Below are positions 1 through 9,400 of a DNA stretch of 13,388 nucleotides, in pieces. Location: assembly GCA_017999075.1 (NCBI GenBank), contig JAGOBX010000044.1, positions 1 through 13,388 on the forward strand. The letters are read 5' to 3'. The notes beneath the pieces were generated by a model, which was not told where the DNA came from, searched no databases, and worked only from the letters and a program-made list of their open reading frames with translations. Numbering within the stretch: position 1 is the first letter of the stretch; each line of letters begins with the position of its first letter. The stretch comes from JAGOBX01 sp017999075 [NCBI: Candidatus Babelota bacterium]. Its GTDB lineage: Bacteria > JAGOBX01. The position numbers and the translations under genes were made by a program.

Positions 1-1
1 A

Positions 2-2077
2 CTAATAACTGCATTGATAATCATTTCTTCGATTTCCATTATTGCAGTATCATTTTTTGGAGCTAAACAATCATTATTTTATCTAACGGAAAATATGATG
101 AACTATGTTTCCAAATCTGTAAGCGAAAAACTTACCAAGCATTTAGAATCAGCAGAAAAATTTTCGGTTTTAATTGAAAAAAATATTCTTGACAAAAAGA
201 TTAATCTTGAAAACGGTAATGAAATCAGTGAATTCTTAGCTGGTTTAATAGCAGTAAACAAAGATTTTACTTCAATAGATGTCGGATTCACTAACGGAAA
301 TAAATTCCAGGCTAAACGTATGGATGATAATTCTGTTTCCAGACGGTTAGTGTTCCGCCAAGAAAAAAATATTATTAATCAATGGATACACTCTAATCCG
401 CAATATTATAATTCTCTTAAAAATTATGAGGAAAATCTTGAAACAGGATACGATCCGCGTAATCGGCCATGGTGGAAAACCGCAGTCCAAACCGGTAAAA
501 TGAGCTGGACAGATATTTATCCTTCAGGTTCAGGGTTGTATTTTTCACATGTTAATCCAATTTATAATGCTGACCGCTCTTTATTAGGCGTATCTGCTAT
601 TGATTTAAACATATTGGATATTTCATTTTTTCTAAATACTTTAAAAATCGGTAAATCCGGCATAGTATTTATTTTTAATGATAAATTTGAAATTGTAGCC
701 ATGCCCATGAAAAGTATAAGCGAACTTTCAAAAATACTTAATACTGTCGTCAGACCTAACGGTTGGAGGGATTACAGTTTAAAAAAACCTGAAGAAATAA
801 CCAATCCTCGTATACGCACAGCATTAATAAGTTTTCGTGATTCTTTCAAAAGTCAGAATTCACAATTTTTTTTCACTCAAGATGATGATCATCAAAAAAA
901 CATTGTTTCTTTTTCTTCTTTATCTGAACTCAAACTTAATATTTGCGTAGTTATTGCTGAAAACGATATTTTAGGTTATGTTAAAACCATTAATAAAATC
1001 ACTCTGGCAATATCTTTTGTTTTATTGATTTTTTCTATTATAATTGCATTTTTTATTTCCCGCGCAATTGCACGTCCATTAACTGAACTTACTGCTGAAG
1101 TAGATAAAATAAAAAATCTCGATTTGGATTCCTCCTTAGTAATTAATACCCGCATCACTGAAGTAGCGCATATCCATTCATCTATCGAAAATATGAAAAA
1201 AGGATTAAAATCATTTAAAAAATATGTACCTGCAGATTTAGTTAAACAACTAATTAAAATGCAGAAAGAAGCGGTAATCGGCGGAGAAAACCGTTGTCTG
1301 ACTTTATTTTTCAGCGATATTGCCGGATTCACTTCCATTTCAGAAAAACTTACTCCTGAACAATTGGTTGAAAAACTTGACATCTATTTTCAAGGATTAA
1401 CTAAAACCATTCTTGAACATCAGGGAACTGTCGATAAATATATCGGCGATGCAATTATGGGATTCTGGGGCGCGCCTAATCATCTGAAAGATCATGCGCA
1501 GAAAGCCTGTATGGCCGCGGTACGCTGTATTGAATTTATAAACCATTTAAATGATAATTGGATACGGCAGAATCAAGATCCCTTAGTTACCCGAATCGGA
1601 TTGCATACCGGCGAAGTTATTGTCGGTAATATGGGATATGACGAGCGCATGAATTATACAGTATTGGGAGACAGTGTTAACCTCGCCAGCAGACTTGAAG
1701 GATTAAATAAATATTACGGAACTTCCATAATCATAAGCGAAGTTACTTACCAGGCTGCAGGAAATTATATAGCTGCCAGAAAAATTGATGTGGTTGCAGT
1801 AAAAGGCAAAAGTCAAGGAGTAACAATATATGAACTTATCGGACTAACCTCAGATTTAGATAAATTTAAACTTAACGAAATTAGTGATTTCAATACGGCG
1901 TTTGAATTGTATCTAAACCGTAAATGGAAACACGCAGCGCAAATTTTTAATGATATTTATATTCGTTCTGATAAAAAAGATAAACCAGCAGAAATATTAA
2001 TCGCACGTTGTAATCAATATTCAAATGAACCGCCGGATGAAAATTGGAATGGTATTTATATTTTTAAAACCAAATAG
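2..2077 (+). CDS. dCache-HAMP class III adenylate cyclase (5' partial)
   Basis: Membrane receptor predicted to make cAMP from ATP in response to an extracytoplasmic ligand. Residues are numbered from the in-frame TTG at 14, but the frame is open to the window edge and the first membrane helix is already under way, so the true start lies upstream. Order: helix 1 (to about 17); dCache sensor (about 30-325) with a DPRNRPWW segment near 147-154; helix 2 (about 330-350); HAMP (about 350-402); cyclase domain (about 428-615). Catalytic residues are all present: metal-binding D435 and D479, adenine-selecting K475 and T549, transition-state N556 and R560. Their spacings match those known for Rv1625c. 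The C-terminal tail of about 75 residues, ending in a PPDENWNG segment, is usual in this cyclase class. A surface-protein gene follows after 18 bases with no visible terminator. ATP rather than GTP specificity is inferred from K475/T549. Confidence 0.94.
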   Translation, partial: LITALIIISSISIIAVSFFGAKQSLFYLTENMMNYVSKSVSEKLTKHLESAEKFSVLIEKNILDKKINLENGNEISEFLAGLIAVNKDFTSIDVGFTNGNKFQAKRMDDNSVSRRLVFRQEKNIINQWIHSNPQYYNSLKNYEENLETGYDPRNRPWWKTAVQTGKMSWTDIYPSGSGLYFSHVNPIYNADRSLLGVSAIDLNILDISFFLNTLKIGKSGIVFIFNDKFEIVAMPMKSISELSKILNTVVRPNGWRDYSLKKPEEITNPRIRTALISFRDSFKSQNSQFFFTQDDDHQKNIVSFSSLSELKLNICVVIAENDILGYVKTINKITLAISFVLLIFSIIIAFFISRAIARPLTELTAEVDKIKNLDLDSSLVINTRITEVAHIHSSIENMKKGLKSFKKYVPADLVKQLIKMQKEAVIGGENRCLTLFFSDIAGFTSISEKLTPEQLVEKLDIYFQGLTKTILEHQGTVDKYIGDAIMGFWGAPNHLKDHAQKACMAAVRCIEFINHLNDNWIRQNQDPLVTRIGLHTGEVIVGNMGYDERMNYTVLGDSVNLASRLEGLNKYYGTSIIISEVTYQAAGNYIAARKIDVVAVKGKSQGVTIYELIGLTSDLDKFKLNEISDFNTAFELYLNRKWKHAAQIFNDIYIRSDKKDKPAEILIARCNQYSNEPPDENWNGIYIFKTK

Positions 2078-2095
2078 TTATTTTTTAATAATTTT

Positions 2096-5000
2096 ATGTT
2101 TTTCCCTTTTATTTTTTTGGGTGTTTCACTTTTTATTTTCATATTAAAAAAAAATATATTAAATAATTTTAGATTTTTATTAACTTTCAGTTTTATTTAT
2201 TTTTTTCTATCGGTAAATCTTTTTTCAGCAGTAATAACAATAGGCACTTTGAGCGGTTCGACTGATTATAATCCTTTTTATACTTATTATGATTATGTGT
2301 ATGAAGCAAATCTTTATTCAAGTTCTGCAATAGGTCAGTCACTGGAAATAACCAGGATTGAATGGGCATCTCAAGGCACTAATACTCTTTCAAACATAAA
2401 AGTATATTTAAAAAACATTTCAACTTCTTCAGTGCCAGCGCAAAATTGGTCAACAATAACTTCAGGCGCAACACTTGTCTATAACGGTTCTATGTCAGCT
2501 ACGGCTGGTGCCTGGAGCGGTGTTAACCTCACCACAACTTTTAATTACGATAACTCTTATAATCTTCTTGTATTGACAGAAATGATTTCAGGCAGCGGCG
2601 GCGGCAGTTATTATTATACTACTTCAACCGGATGTCACGGTCGCCTATTTGCTAACGCTTCTCCCCCATCCGGTACTTTCGGAGCAAGCAGTGATCGGGC
2701 TAATCTGCAGATTACCGGCAATCCTCTTCCTCCTTCAGCTCCGACATCAAATGCGGCAACCAGTAGTACAACAACGAGTTTTTCTGCGAATTGGAGCGCG
2801 GTAGGCGGCGCTACGGGCTATTACCTTGATGTTTCCACTGTAAATAATTTTGCAAGTTTTGTAACAGGATATAGCAATCTGAATGTGGGTAATGTTACAA
2901 CTTACAGTGTTACTGGTTTATCTGCAGGAACAACTTATTATTACCGTGTCAGGGCATATAATGCAAACGGTACAAGCAGCAGTTCAAGTACAATAACTGC
3001 ATATACTATTCCAGCCACTCCAACTATAAGTCCGGCAACTAATACTGCAGGCACAAGTTTTACTGCAAACTGGAACACTTCAACCGGCGCGAGCAGTTAT
3101 CGGTTGGATGTTTCTACAGCAAACGATTTTTCAAGTTTTGTTACAGGCTATAATAATCTTGATGTCGGAAACGTTACATCGTACAGCGTAACCGGTTTGA
3201 CTTCAGGCATAATTTATTACTACCGCGTACGCGCATATAACACAGGCGGAACAAGTTCAAATTCCAGCTCGCAAAATCTATTAACTTTGCCTGCTGCGCC
3301 TACCGTTAATGCTGCTGGCGCAATAACAAATTCAAGTTTTTCAGCAAACTGGAACGCAGTTACAAGTGCGACGGCGTATAGATTGGATGTAGCTACTGAC
3401 GCCGGTTTCACAAGTTATGTTACAGGTTATCAGGATTTGAACGTCGGTAATCTAACAACCTATAGTGTAACAGGTCTAACTGCAGGCACAACTTATTATT
3501 ATCGCGTACGCGCTGTAAATGCAACCGGAACGAGTGCTAATTCCAGTTCGCAAACTGTAAGCATAATTTCGAATGCGCCAACCGTCAATTCCGCAACCAA
3601 TGTTAATACCAGTTCATTTACTGCAAATTGGAACGCTTCAACCGGCGCAAGCAGTTATAAATTGGATGTTTCCACTTCAAACGATTTTTCAAGTTTTGTT
3701 ACCGGTTATAATAATCTGGATGTAGGAAATGTGACAAACTATAGTATTACCGGTCTAACTCCGTATACTATTTATTACTACCGCGTCCGCGCATATAATG
3801 CAGGCGGAACAAGCAGCAATTCAAACACTGTCAGCGATACAAGTTTATATAATGGCCCAATATTTTATGTCAACGATTTATCATTGACAAATGATACTTA
3901 TACTTCAAGAACCGGCAGCGATATTATAAATATGGGGAATCAGCTTTATCCCTTCAGAACTATAACTCAGGCATTATCCCGGACATACAGCGGCTGTACA
4001 ATCTATGTTGATGCAGGAACATACGCAGAAACTGTAGTAATAAATACAAATAATATTTCTATCCTCGGGGTCGATTCTACGGCAACGATAATCGACCCGT
4101 CGGGCGATTCGACTTTAACAGCGCTTTACGGAATATATGCAAACGGCCTGACGAATTTACGGATCTGCGGATTACGGATTTTTGATTGTTATCAGGGTTT
4201 ATATTTTAATAATATCGATACATCAATTGTCGAAAATGTATGGTCTGAATATTGCGGAAATGGAGGAGGATATGGATTTTATATTGTAAACGGAAGTTGT
4301 TCGAATACTATAAATAATTGTTATTCTTTAAAAAATTACAAAGGAATGTATCTTAATAACTCATCCTACAATTTATTAAAGGATAACACTGTATGTTCAA
4401 GCGTATCATACGGAATAAATCTTCAAAACTATAGTTCATATAATTTATTACTTTCAAATACTGCGTTATATAACAGCCGTTCATTTTATTTTGAAGTAAA
4501 TAGCGATACTAATATTTTAACAGGAAATACGGCAAAATACAGTAATGGACAGGGGTTTAATTTTGAAAATGTAAAAGGATATACTGTAACCGGCAATACA
4601 GCTATATCAAATATAGGACCAGGATTTTATGTCAATGGAAGTTTGTACAATACTCTAACCGGCAATACATCAACATTAAATACAACATTCGGATTTGATG
4701 TCAGGGACGGTTCTGCAAATATTCTGAATGGCAATATTTCTTATAATAATCTACAATACGGTGTTTATTTAAAAACCGAAGTCAATTCAAAATTTTCAAA
4801 CAACAAGTCTGATTCAAATGTTCAATACGGTTTATATATGGAACAAAACGCTAATAATAATATTTTTACAGGAAACACAATTAATTCAAACCTGCAGCAC
4901 GGGATATATGTCGCTTCAAGTTCAAATAATAAGTTTGAACAAAATGATATAAAAAATAATATCCAATATCAAATTTATCTGACAGGAACATCATTAGCCG

Positions 5001-6301
5001 ACACATTCACAAAAAACAATATTCAAACATCAATGACAAATCAGAATTACGGTTTATATAATGACGCTGCTTCAAATTTTGATTTCAGAAATAATTACTG
5101 GAATACTGCTGACTCGTCTGTAATATCCGCGAAAATTAATATTATAAGCGGAACGATTTTCCAGGCGCCTTACAGGACAAGTGAAATAGATACCGCAATA
5201 GGCGCGGATACAATTTCTCCTTCTTCTCCGACTTTTATAAACGCTGACACATCAGTTTTGAAAAGGGTAACTTTAAAATGGACAAAACCTGTAATTGATG
5301 AAGGCAACACAGCATTAACAGGATTAGCAGGATACAGATTGTATAGAGTAAAAAACGCAGAGTGCAGAATTAACGGTGATACTGACAACTGGGAACAATT
5401 TTTAATTTTCACAATAGAAAATGCAGATGACACGGAGTATGTAGATACCGGCTTTAATTCAAGCGGAATTTATTATTATAAAATAATTGCATATGATTCG
5501 CATATTACTAACGGCCAATTATTTTATAACCGGAGCTGGTATTCGCAAAATTTATATGCTTATGTAAGATATAATTCCACTCCTGAAACTCCGGTATTGC
5601 TTACACCAGTTGATTTGCCTGCACCTTATACAGATTTTACGAATTATGGAAGAACACTTAATCCTCGTCTGAATTTAATGTGGCAATGTCCATTTGATTC
5701 TGACAGTAACACATTACATTTTTCTGTTTATATAGACAGCGGTTCAGGAGTTAAACTACTCGCAAATTCAGCAGCGGACACATCCGGGTTTTATTATTAC
5801 AAAAACGGCAGTTATGAAACATTTACAATATCTGGCGCTGATTCCAGCGTATACGGAAACACAGTGTATTACAAACCGCAAGTTAATTTGAATGATTCTG
5901 TTTATGCTTGGTCAATAGCTGCATACGACAGCGATTTGTACAGCGATACATCATTAGCAAGACATTTTAAAATCGGAGGAAGAGTCTGGTCTGATACTCC
6001 ATTGGTATCCGGTCAAACGCTGATAAGAAAAATCCATATTGACGAACTGCGCGAAGAAATAAATTATGTGCGTAAACTGCGCGGACTTTCCGCTTTTTCG
6101 TGGACTGACCCTGTGATAACAGCCGACCAAACTCTGATACGAAAAATCCATATTGACGAATTGCGGTCTGCATCAGCTCAAGCGGCCAATGCGGCAAATT
6201 CGCAAACCCCTGTCTGGACTGATTCTTCATTAACTGCCGGAGAATCTATTATTCGTAAAATTCATTTTGACGAACTACGTCAAAAAATTCCACAATTTTA
6301 A
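2096..6301 (+). CDS. Exported FN3/parallel beta-helix surface protein (adhesin-like)
   Basis: Large secreted or surface protein of 1401 residues, probably for adhesion or glycan contact. Domains in order: hydrophobic N terminus with a signal-peptide-like segment ending near residue 44 (LFSA); a beta domain (about 45-212) resembling one seen in Bacteroidota extracellular proteins; four fibronectin III repeats (213-583); a right-handed beta-helix (about 587-1025) opening like DUF1565 and continuing as NosD/PbH1-type turns rich in NT.TGN and YG(L/I)Y motifs; an FN3-like domain (about 1040-1150); an Ig-like domain (about 1160-1297); and three 38-residue C-terminal repeats with IRKIH(I/F)DELR. No catalytic residues are evident. 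The start is uncertain: ATG 2096 has no Shine-Dalgarno sequence and puts a second hydrophobic stretch ahead of the likely signal peptide. The codons at 2144 (LKKNIL) resemble the MKKNIL start of the next gene but begin with TTA. It may be co-transcribed with the cyclase upstream. Its ligand is unknown. Confidence 0.88.
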   Translation: MFFPFIFLGVSLFIFILKKNILNNFRFLLTFSFIYFFLSVNLFSAVITIGTLSGSTDYNPFYTYYDYVYEANLYSSSAIGQSLEITRIEWASQGTNTLSNIKVYLKNISTSSVPAQNWSTITSGATLVYNGSMSATAGAWSGVNLTTTFNYDNSYNLLVLTEMISGSGGGSYYYTTSTGCHGRLFANASPPSGTFGASSDRANLQITGNPLPPSAPTSNAATSSTTTSFSANWSAVGGATGYYLDVSTVNNFASFVTGYSNLNVGNVTTYSVTGLSAGTTYYYRVRAYNANGTSSSSSTITAYTIPATPTISPATNTAGTSFTANWNTSTGASSYRLDVSTANDFSSFVTGYNNLDVGNVTSYSVTGLTSGIIYYYRVRAYNTGGTSSNSSSQNLLTLPAAPTVNAAGAITNSSFSANWNAVTSATAYRLDVATDAGFTSYVTGYQDLNVGNLTTYSVTGLTAGTTYYYRVRAVNATGTSANSSSQTVSIISNAPTVNSATNVNTSSFTANWNASTGASSYKLDVSTSNDFSSFVTGYNNLDVGNVTNYSITGLTPYTIYYYRVRAYNAGGTSSNSNTVSDTSLYNGPIFYVNDLSLTNDTYTSRTGSDIINMGNQLYPFRTITQALSRTYSGCTIYVDAGTYAETVVINTNNISILGVDSTATIIDPSGDSTLTALYGIYANGLTNLRICGLRIFDCYQGLYFNNIDTSIVENVWSEYCGNGGGYGFYIVNGSCSNTINNCYSLKNYKGMYLNNSSYNLLKDNTVCSSVSYGINLQNYSSYNLLLSNTALYNSRSFYFEVNSDTNILTGNTAKYSNGQGFNFENVKGYTVTGNTAISNIGPGFYVNGSLYNTLTGNTSTLNTTFGFDVRDGSANILNGNISYNNLQYGVYLKTEVNSKFSNNKSDSNVQYGLYMEQNANNNIFTGNTINSNLQHGIYVASSSNNKFEQNDIKNNIQYQIYLTGTSLADTFTKNNIQTSMTNQNYGLYNDAASNFDFRNNYWNTADSSVISAKINIISGTIFQAPYRTSEIDTAIGADTISPSSPTFINADTSVLKRVTLKWTKPVIDEGNTALTGLAGYRLYRVKNAECRINGDTDNWEQFLIFTIENADDTEYVDTGFNSSGIYYYKIIAYDSHITNGQLFYNRSWYSQNLYAYVRYNSTPETPVLLTPVDLPAPYTDFTNYGRTLNPRLNLMWQCPFDSDSNTLHFSVYIDSGSGVKLLANSAADTSGFYYYKNGSYETFTISGADSSVYGNTVYYKPQVNLNDSVYAWSIAAYDSDLYSDTSLARHFKIGGRVWSDTPLVSGQTLIRKIHIDELREEINYVRKLRGLSAFSWTDPVITADQTLIRKIHIDELRSASAQAANAANSQTPVWTDSSLTAGESIIRKIHFDELRQKIPQF
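2732..3844 (+). repeat. Four tandem fibronectin III repeats
   Basis: Four units of 92, 93, 93 and 93 residues begin at 2732, 3008, 3287 and 3566. Each runs from a P-x-x-P/APT segment through (F)xANW, LDVST, FVTGY, LNVGN or LDVGN, TGL and YYYRVRA to G.S(S/A), the standard FN3 strand order with its W and Y/RVRA core. Units 1 and 3 resemble each other (LNVGN, AGTTYYYRVRA), and so do units 2 and 4 (STGASSY, DFSSFVTGYNNLDVGNV). This suggests that a two-domain block was duplicated. Confidence 0.88.
5987..6298 (+). repeat. Three C-terminal 38-residue repeats with IRKIHxDELR
   Basis: Tryptophans start the units at residues 1298, 1336 and 1374, and IRKIH(I/F)DELR starts at 1310, 1348 and 1386. The period is therefore exactly 38 residues (114 bp), with the last unit cut at 28 residues by the stop codon. 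Each unit reads W(S/T)D, a short loop with G or D plus Q/E and T/S, then (L/I)IRKIH(I/F)DELR, then a helix-like stretch. From memory, similar W...(V/I)(K/R)..H(I/L).ELR repeats end other large bacterial secreted proteins. The function is not established; a terminal anchoring or packing role is inference. Confidence 0.85.
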
Positions 6302-6318
6302 AAAATAAAAAACAACCA

Positions 6319-6348
6319 TTGACAAATTATATATGTTGAATATATGAT
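6319..6348 (+). promoter_or_regulatory. Putative sigma70-type promoter for the fibre gene
   Basis: A perfect -35 hexamer TTGACA (6319-6324) is followed after 18 bases by TATGAT (6343-6348), one mismatch from the TATAAT consensus. Transcription would start near 6355, leaving about 110 bases of leader. In DNA this AT-rich a -10 match is easy to find by chance, but the exact TTGACA at good spacing just upstream of a gene makes the call reasonable. Confidence 0.6.
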
Positions 6349-6448
6349 TATAAATATATTTGAAAAAAATAGACATCTTTATTTTTATCAAAATAAAATT
6401 ACTGAATCCAGGTAGCTATTCATAGCATTTATAATTTTTTATTATTAT

Positions 6449-6453
6449 AGGAG
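6449..6453 (+). promoter_or_regulatory. Ribosome binding site fixing a TTG start
   Basis: AGGAG lies 12 bases before TTG 6466 and is the only clear Shine-Dalgarno sequence in the window. Together with the textbook signal peptide that follows (MKKNIL...), it supports TTG as the real start codon. The spacing is slightly long. Confidence 0.7.
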
Positions 6454-6465
6454 CGCAAACAAATA

Positions 6466-9400
6466 TTGAAAAAAAATATATTGGTAATATTTTTTTTACT
6501 AATATATGCTGCCGCAGGTAATGGATATTATATAGCATATCAAGGAAAATTAACTGACAGTGATAATCGCAGAATTAATGCATCAGTTGTAATAATTTTT
6601 TCAATTTACTCAGAAGAAACAGGAACAACAGAACTCTGGACTGAAACGCACAATTCAGTAAACATAGTTAATGGATTGTTTTCTGTTTGGCTTGGTTCTT
6701 CAAATCCCATTAATTTAAAATTTGACAGACAATATTATTTAGGAATAAATATAAATAATCAGGGAGAACTGACTCCGCGTATAAAGCTAAACGCCTCAGC
6801 ATTTGCATATAGGGCAAAATATTCGGATACTGCTGCGTTTCTTGAAAATAACGCAATTGCCGAAGGCGCTATGATAATCAATGACACGCTGACAGTTAAC
6901 AGTTCTTTTATAATAGAAAAAGATGGAAAAGTAGGAATTAATACATTATTTCCGTCTGAACAACTGGAAGTTTTAGGTAATGCAAAAATATCAGGTTCAA
7001 TAACAGCGAAATCATATTCAGGCGATGGTTCAAATCTGACAAATTTGCAATATAATTCATTGGCTGGAGATAAGATAAGCAGAACAGAAATTTCAGAATT
7101 GCTGAATATAGTTGGTAATGATACGAATAACTTGAATAACCGTATAACTGGCCTCGAAAATGATTCTCAAAATAAAACTGTAATTCTGTCAATCTATGGA
7201 ACACGAATTTCAAATCTTGAAAACGATTCAGTGACAAAAACATATGTGAACACACAGTTATCCACACTCTCATCAGATACGCAAACCTTAAAAAATGATC
7301 TGGCAAATTACAAAATTCTGGTTTATGCAGACACAATAAATTTATATAACCAGCTTAGTTTGATACGTTCGGATTCAGTTATCAGTATAGCTTTTTCAAA
7401 AATCAGCGGCGATACTGTAACCAAATCGTATGTTGACGCTGATTCACAGACTAAAACTGCGGTTCTGACAAACTATGGAACACGCATTTCAAATCTTGAA
7501 AACGATTCGGTTACAAAAACATACGTAAATACCCAGTTATCAAACCTGTCATCAGATACGCAAAACTTAAAAAATGATCTGACAAATTACAAAACTCTGG
7601 TTAATGCTGACACAATAAATTTATATAACCAGCTTAGTTTGATACGTTCGGATTCAGTTATCAGTATAGCTTTTTCAAAAATCAGCGGCGATACTGTAAC
7701 CAAATCGTATGTTGACGCTGATTCACAAACCAAAACTGCGATTCTGTCAAATTATGGAACGCGCATTTCAAATCTTGAAAACGATTCAGTTACAAAAACA
7801 TATGTGAATACGCAGTTATCAAACCTTTCATCAGATACGCAAACCTTAAAAAATGATCTGGCAAATTACAAAATTCTGGTTAATGCAGACACAATGAATT
7901 TATATAACCAGCTTAGTCTGATACGTTCGGATTCAGTTATCAATATAGCGTTTTCAAAAATCAGCGGCGATACTGTAACCAAATCGTATGTTGACGCTGA
8001 TTCACAGATTAAAACTACGGTTCTGACAAACTATGGAACGCGCATTTCAAATCTTGAAAACGACTCGGTTACAAAAACATATGTGAATACGCAGTTATCA
8101 AACCTGTCATCAGATACGCAAACCTTAAAAAATGATCTGGCAAATTACAAAATTCTGGTTTATGCAGACACAATGAATTTATATAACCAGCTTAGTTTGA
8201 TACGTTCGGATTCAGTTATCAGTATAGCTTTTTCAAAAATCAGCGGGGATACTGTAACCAAATCGTATGTTGACGCTGATTCACAGATTAAAACTGCACT
8301 TCTGTCAAATTATGGAACGCGCATTTCAAATCTTGAAAACGATTCGGTGACAAAAACATACGTAAATACCCTGTTATCAAACCTGTCATCAGATACGCAA
8401 ACCTTAAAAAATGATCTGGCAAATTACAAAATTCTGGTTAATGCAGACACAATGAATTTATATAACCAGCTTAGTTTGATACGTTCGGATTCAGTTATCA
8501 ATATAGCGTTTTCAAAAATCAGCGGGGATACTGTAACCAAAACATATGTTGATGAACAACTTTCTGTAAAATTAAATAAAAATGACAGTATAGTTATTTC
8601 TCGTGTTTCACAACTTTTTAACGACAGCGGCTTTATTTCAAACGCTGGATCAAGCATAACTCAGGAGAGCGCAGATTTGAGATATATTAAAAAATCTGAT
8701 ACAATTGCCGCAGACAGCATCGGTACAGGAGCAGTAAACAGCATAGAGTTATCATATCTTGACAATGTATCCTCAAATATTCAGATGCAATTAAATTCAA
8801 AAGCATCAAATGCTAATCCTGGAATAACCGGCGGATTGCTTGTCAGTGATACGCTTGCGGTAGGAGCGGATACATTTATCGTTTTAAAAAATGGTAATGT
8901 CGGTATTGGCACAACAAATCCATCGGCGCGTTTAACAATAAATGGCAGCAATTCAAGTGAATTATTAGAACTTTCAATAAATTATAATTCTACAACACCC
9001 AGCCTTGCAATTAACAATACAAGCGGAAATCTTGCATCAGGTTCACGTATTTCATTTAAATCTTCCGGAACAGAACTGGCTAATATCATTTATCAATTAG
9101 GTTCAGGATCAACTCCATCATTACAATTCGGAACTAATAATAATGAACGGATGAGAATTACTTACAATGGAAAAATCGGAATCGGAACCGTAACTCCTTC
9201 TGATAGTCTTCAAGTCGCAGGTTCGATACGAGGTGAAACACTTACAATCACTCAGAGAATTTATGCAGATACAATATCAGCAATAAAATTTTATGGTGAT
9301 GGTTCCAATTTGACCGGAATTAACTCCTCAGGAAAATTTTCCGGAAATGTTGGAGACAGTATTTATATTACTTCAACTAAAGTCGGTATTGGAACAACTG

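Larger units (their letters stand above)
6302..6465 (+). other. AT-rich intergenic leader region
   Basis: This 164-base spacer separates the adhesin stop from the fibre-protein start. It holds a sigma70-like promoter, a leader of about 110 bases and a ribosome binding site. An 8-bp A/T-only inverted repeat (TTTATTTT at 6378-6385, AAAATAAA at 6390-6397) is too weak to call a terminator or switch. No GC-rich hairpin with a U run ends the adhesin gene. Confidence 0.6.

Noticed and set aside
4068-4098. 9-bp inverted repeat GGGTCGATT/AATCGACCC in the adhesin gene
   Set aside because: The stem is short with a 13-base loop, lies in coding sequence and has no U run, so chance is adequate.
5954-6230. 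Minus-strand open frames opposite the adhesin C terminus
   Set aside because: They are shadows of the repeated coding sequence on the other strand, with no start signal or recognisable domain.
5987-6301. Type IX secretion C-terminal domain
   Set aside because: The end of the adhesin consists of IRKIHxDELR repeats, without the beta-sandwich and terminal K-rich strand of that signal.
7162-8556. CRISPR array or non-coding satellite
   Set aside because: The units are 279 bp, contiguous, have no spacers and keep one reading frame throughout.
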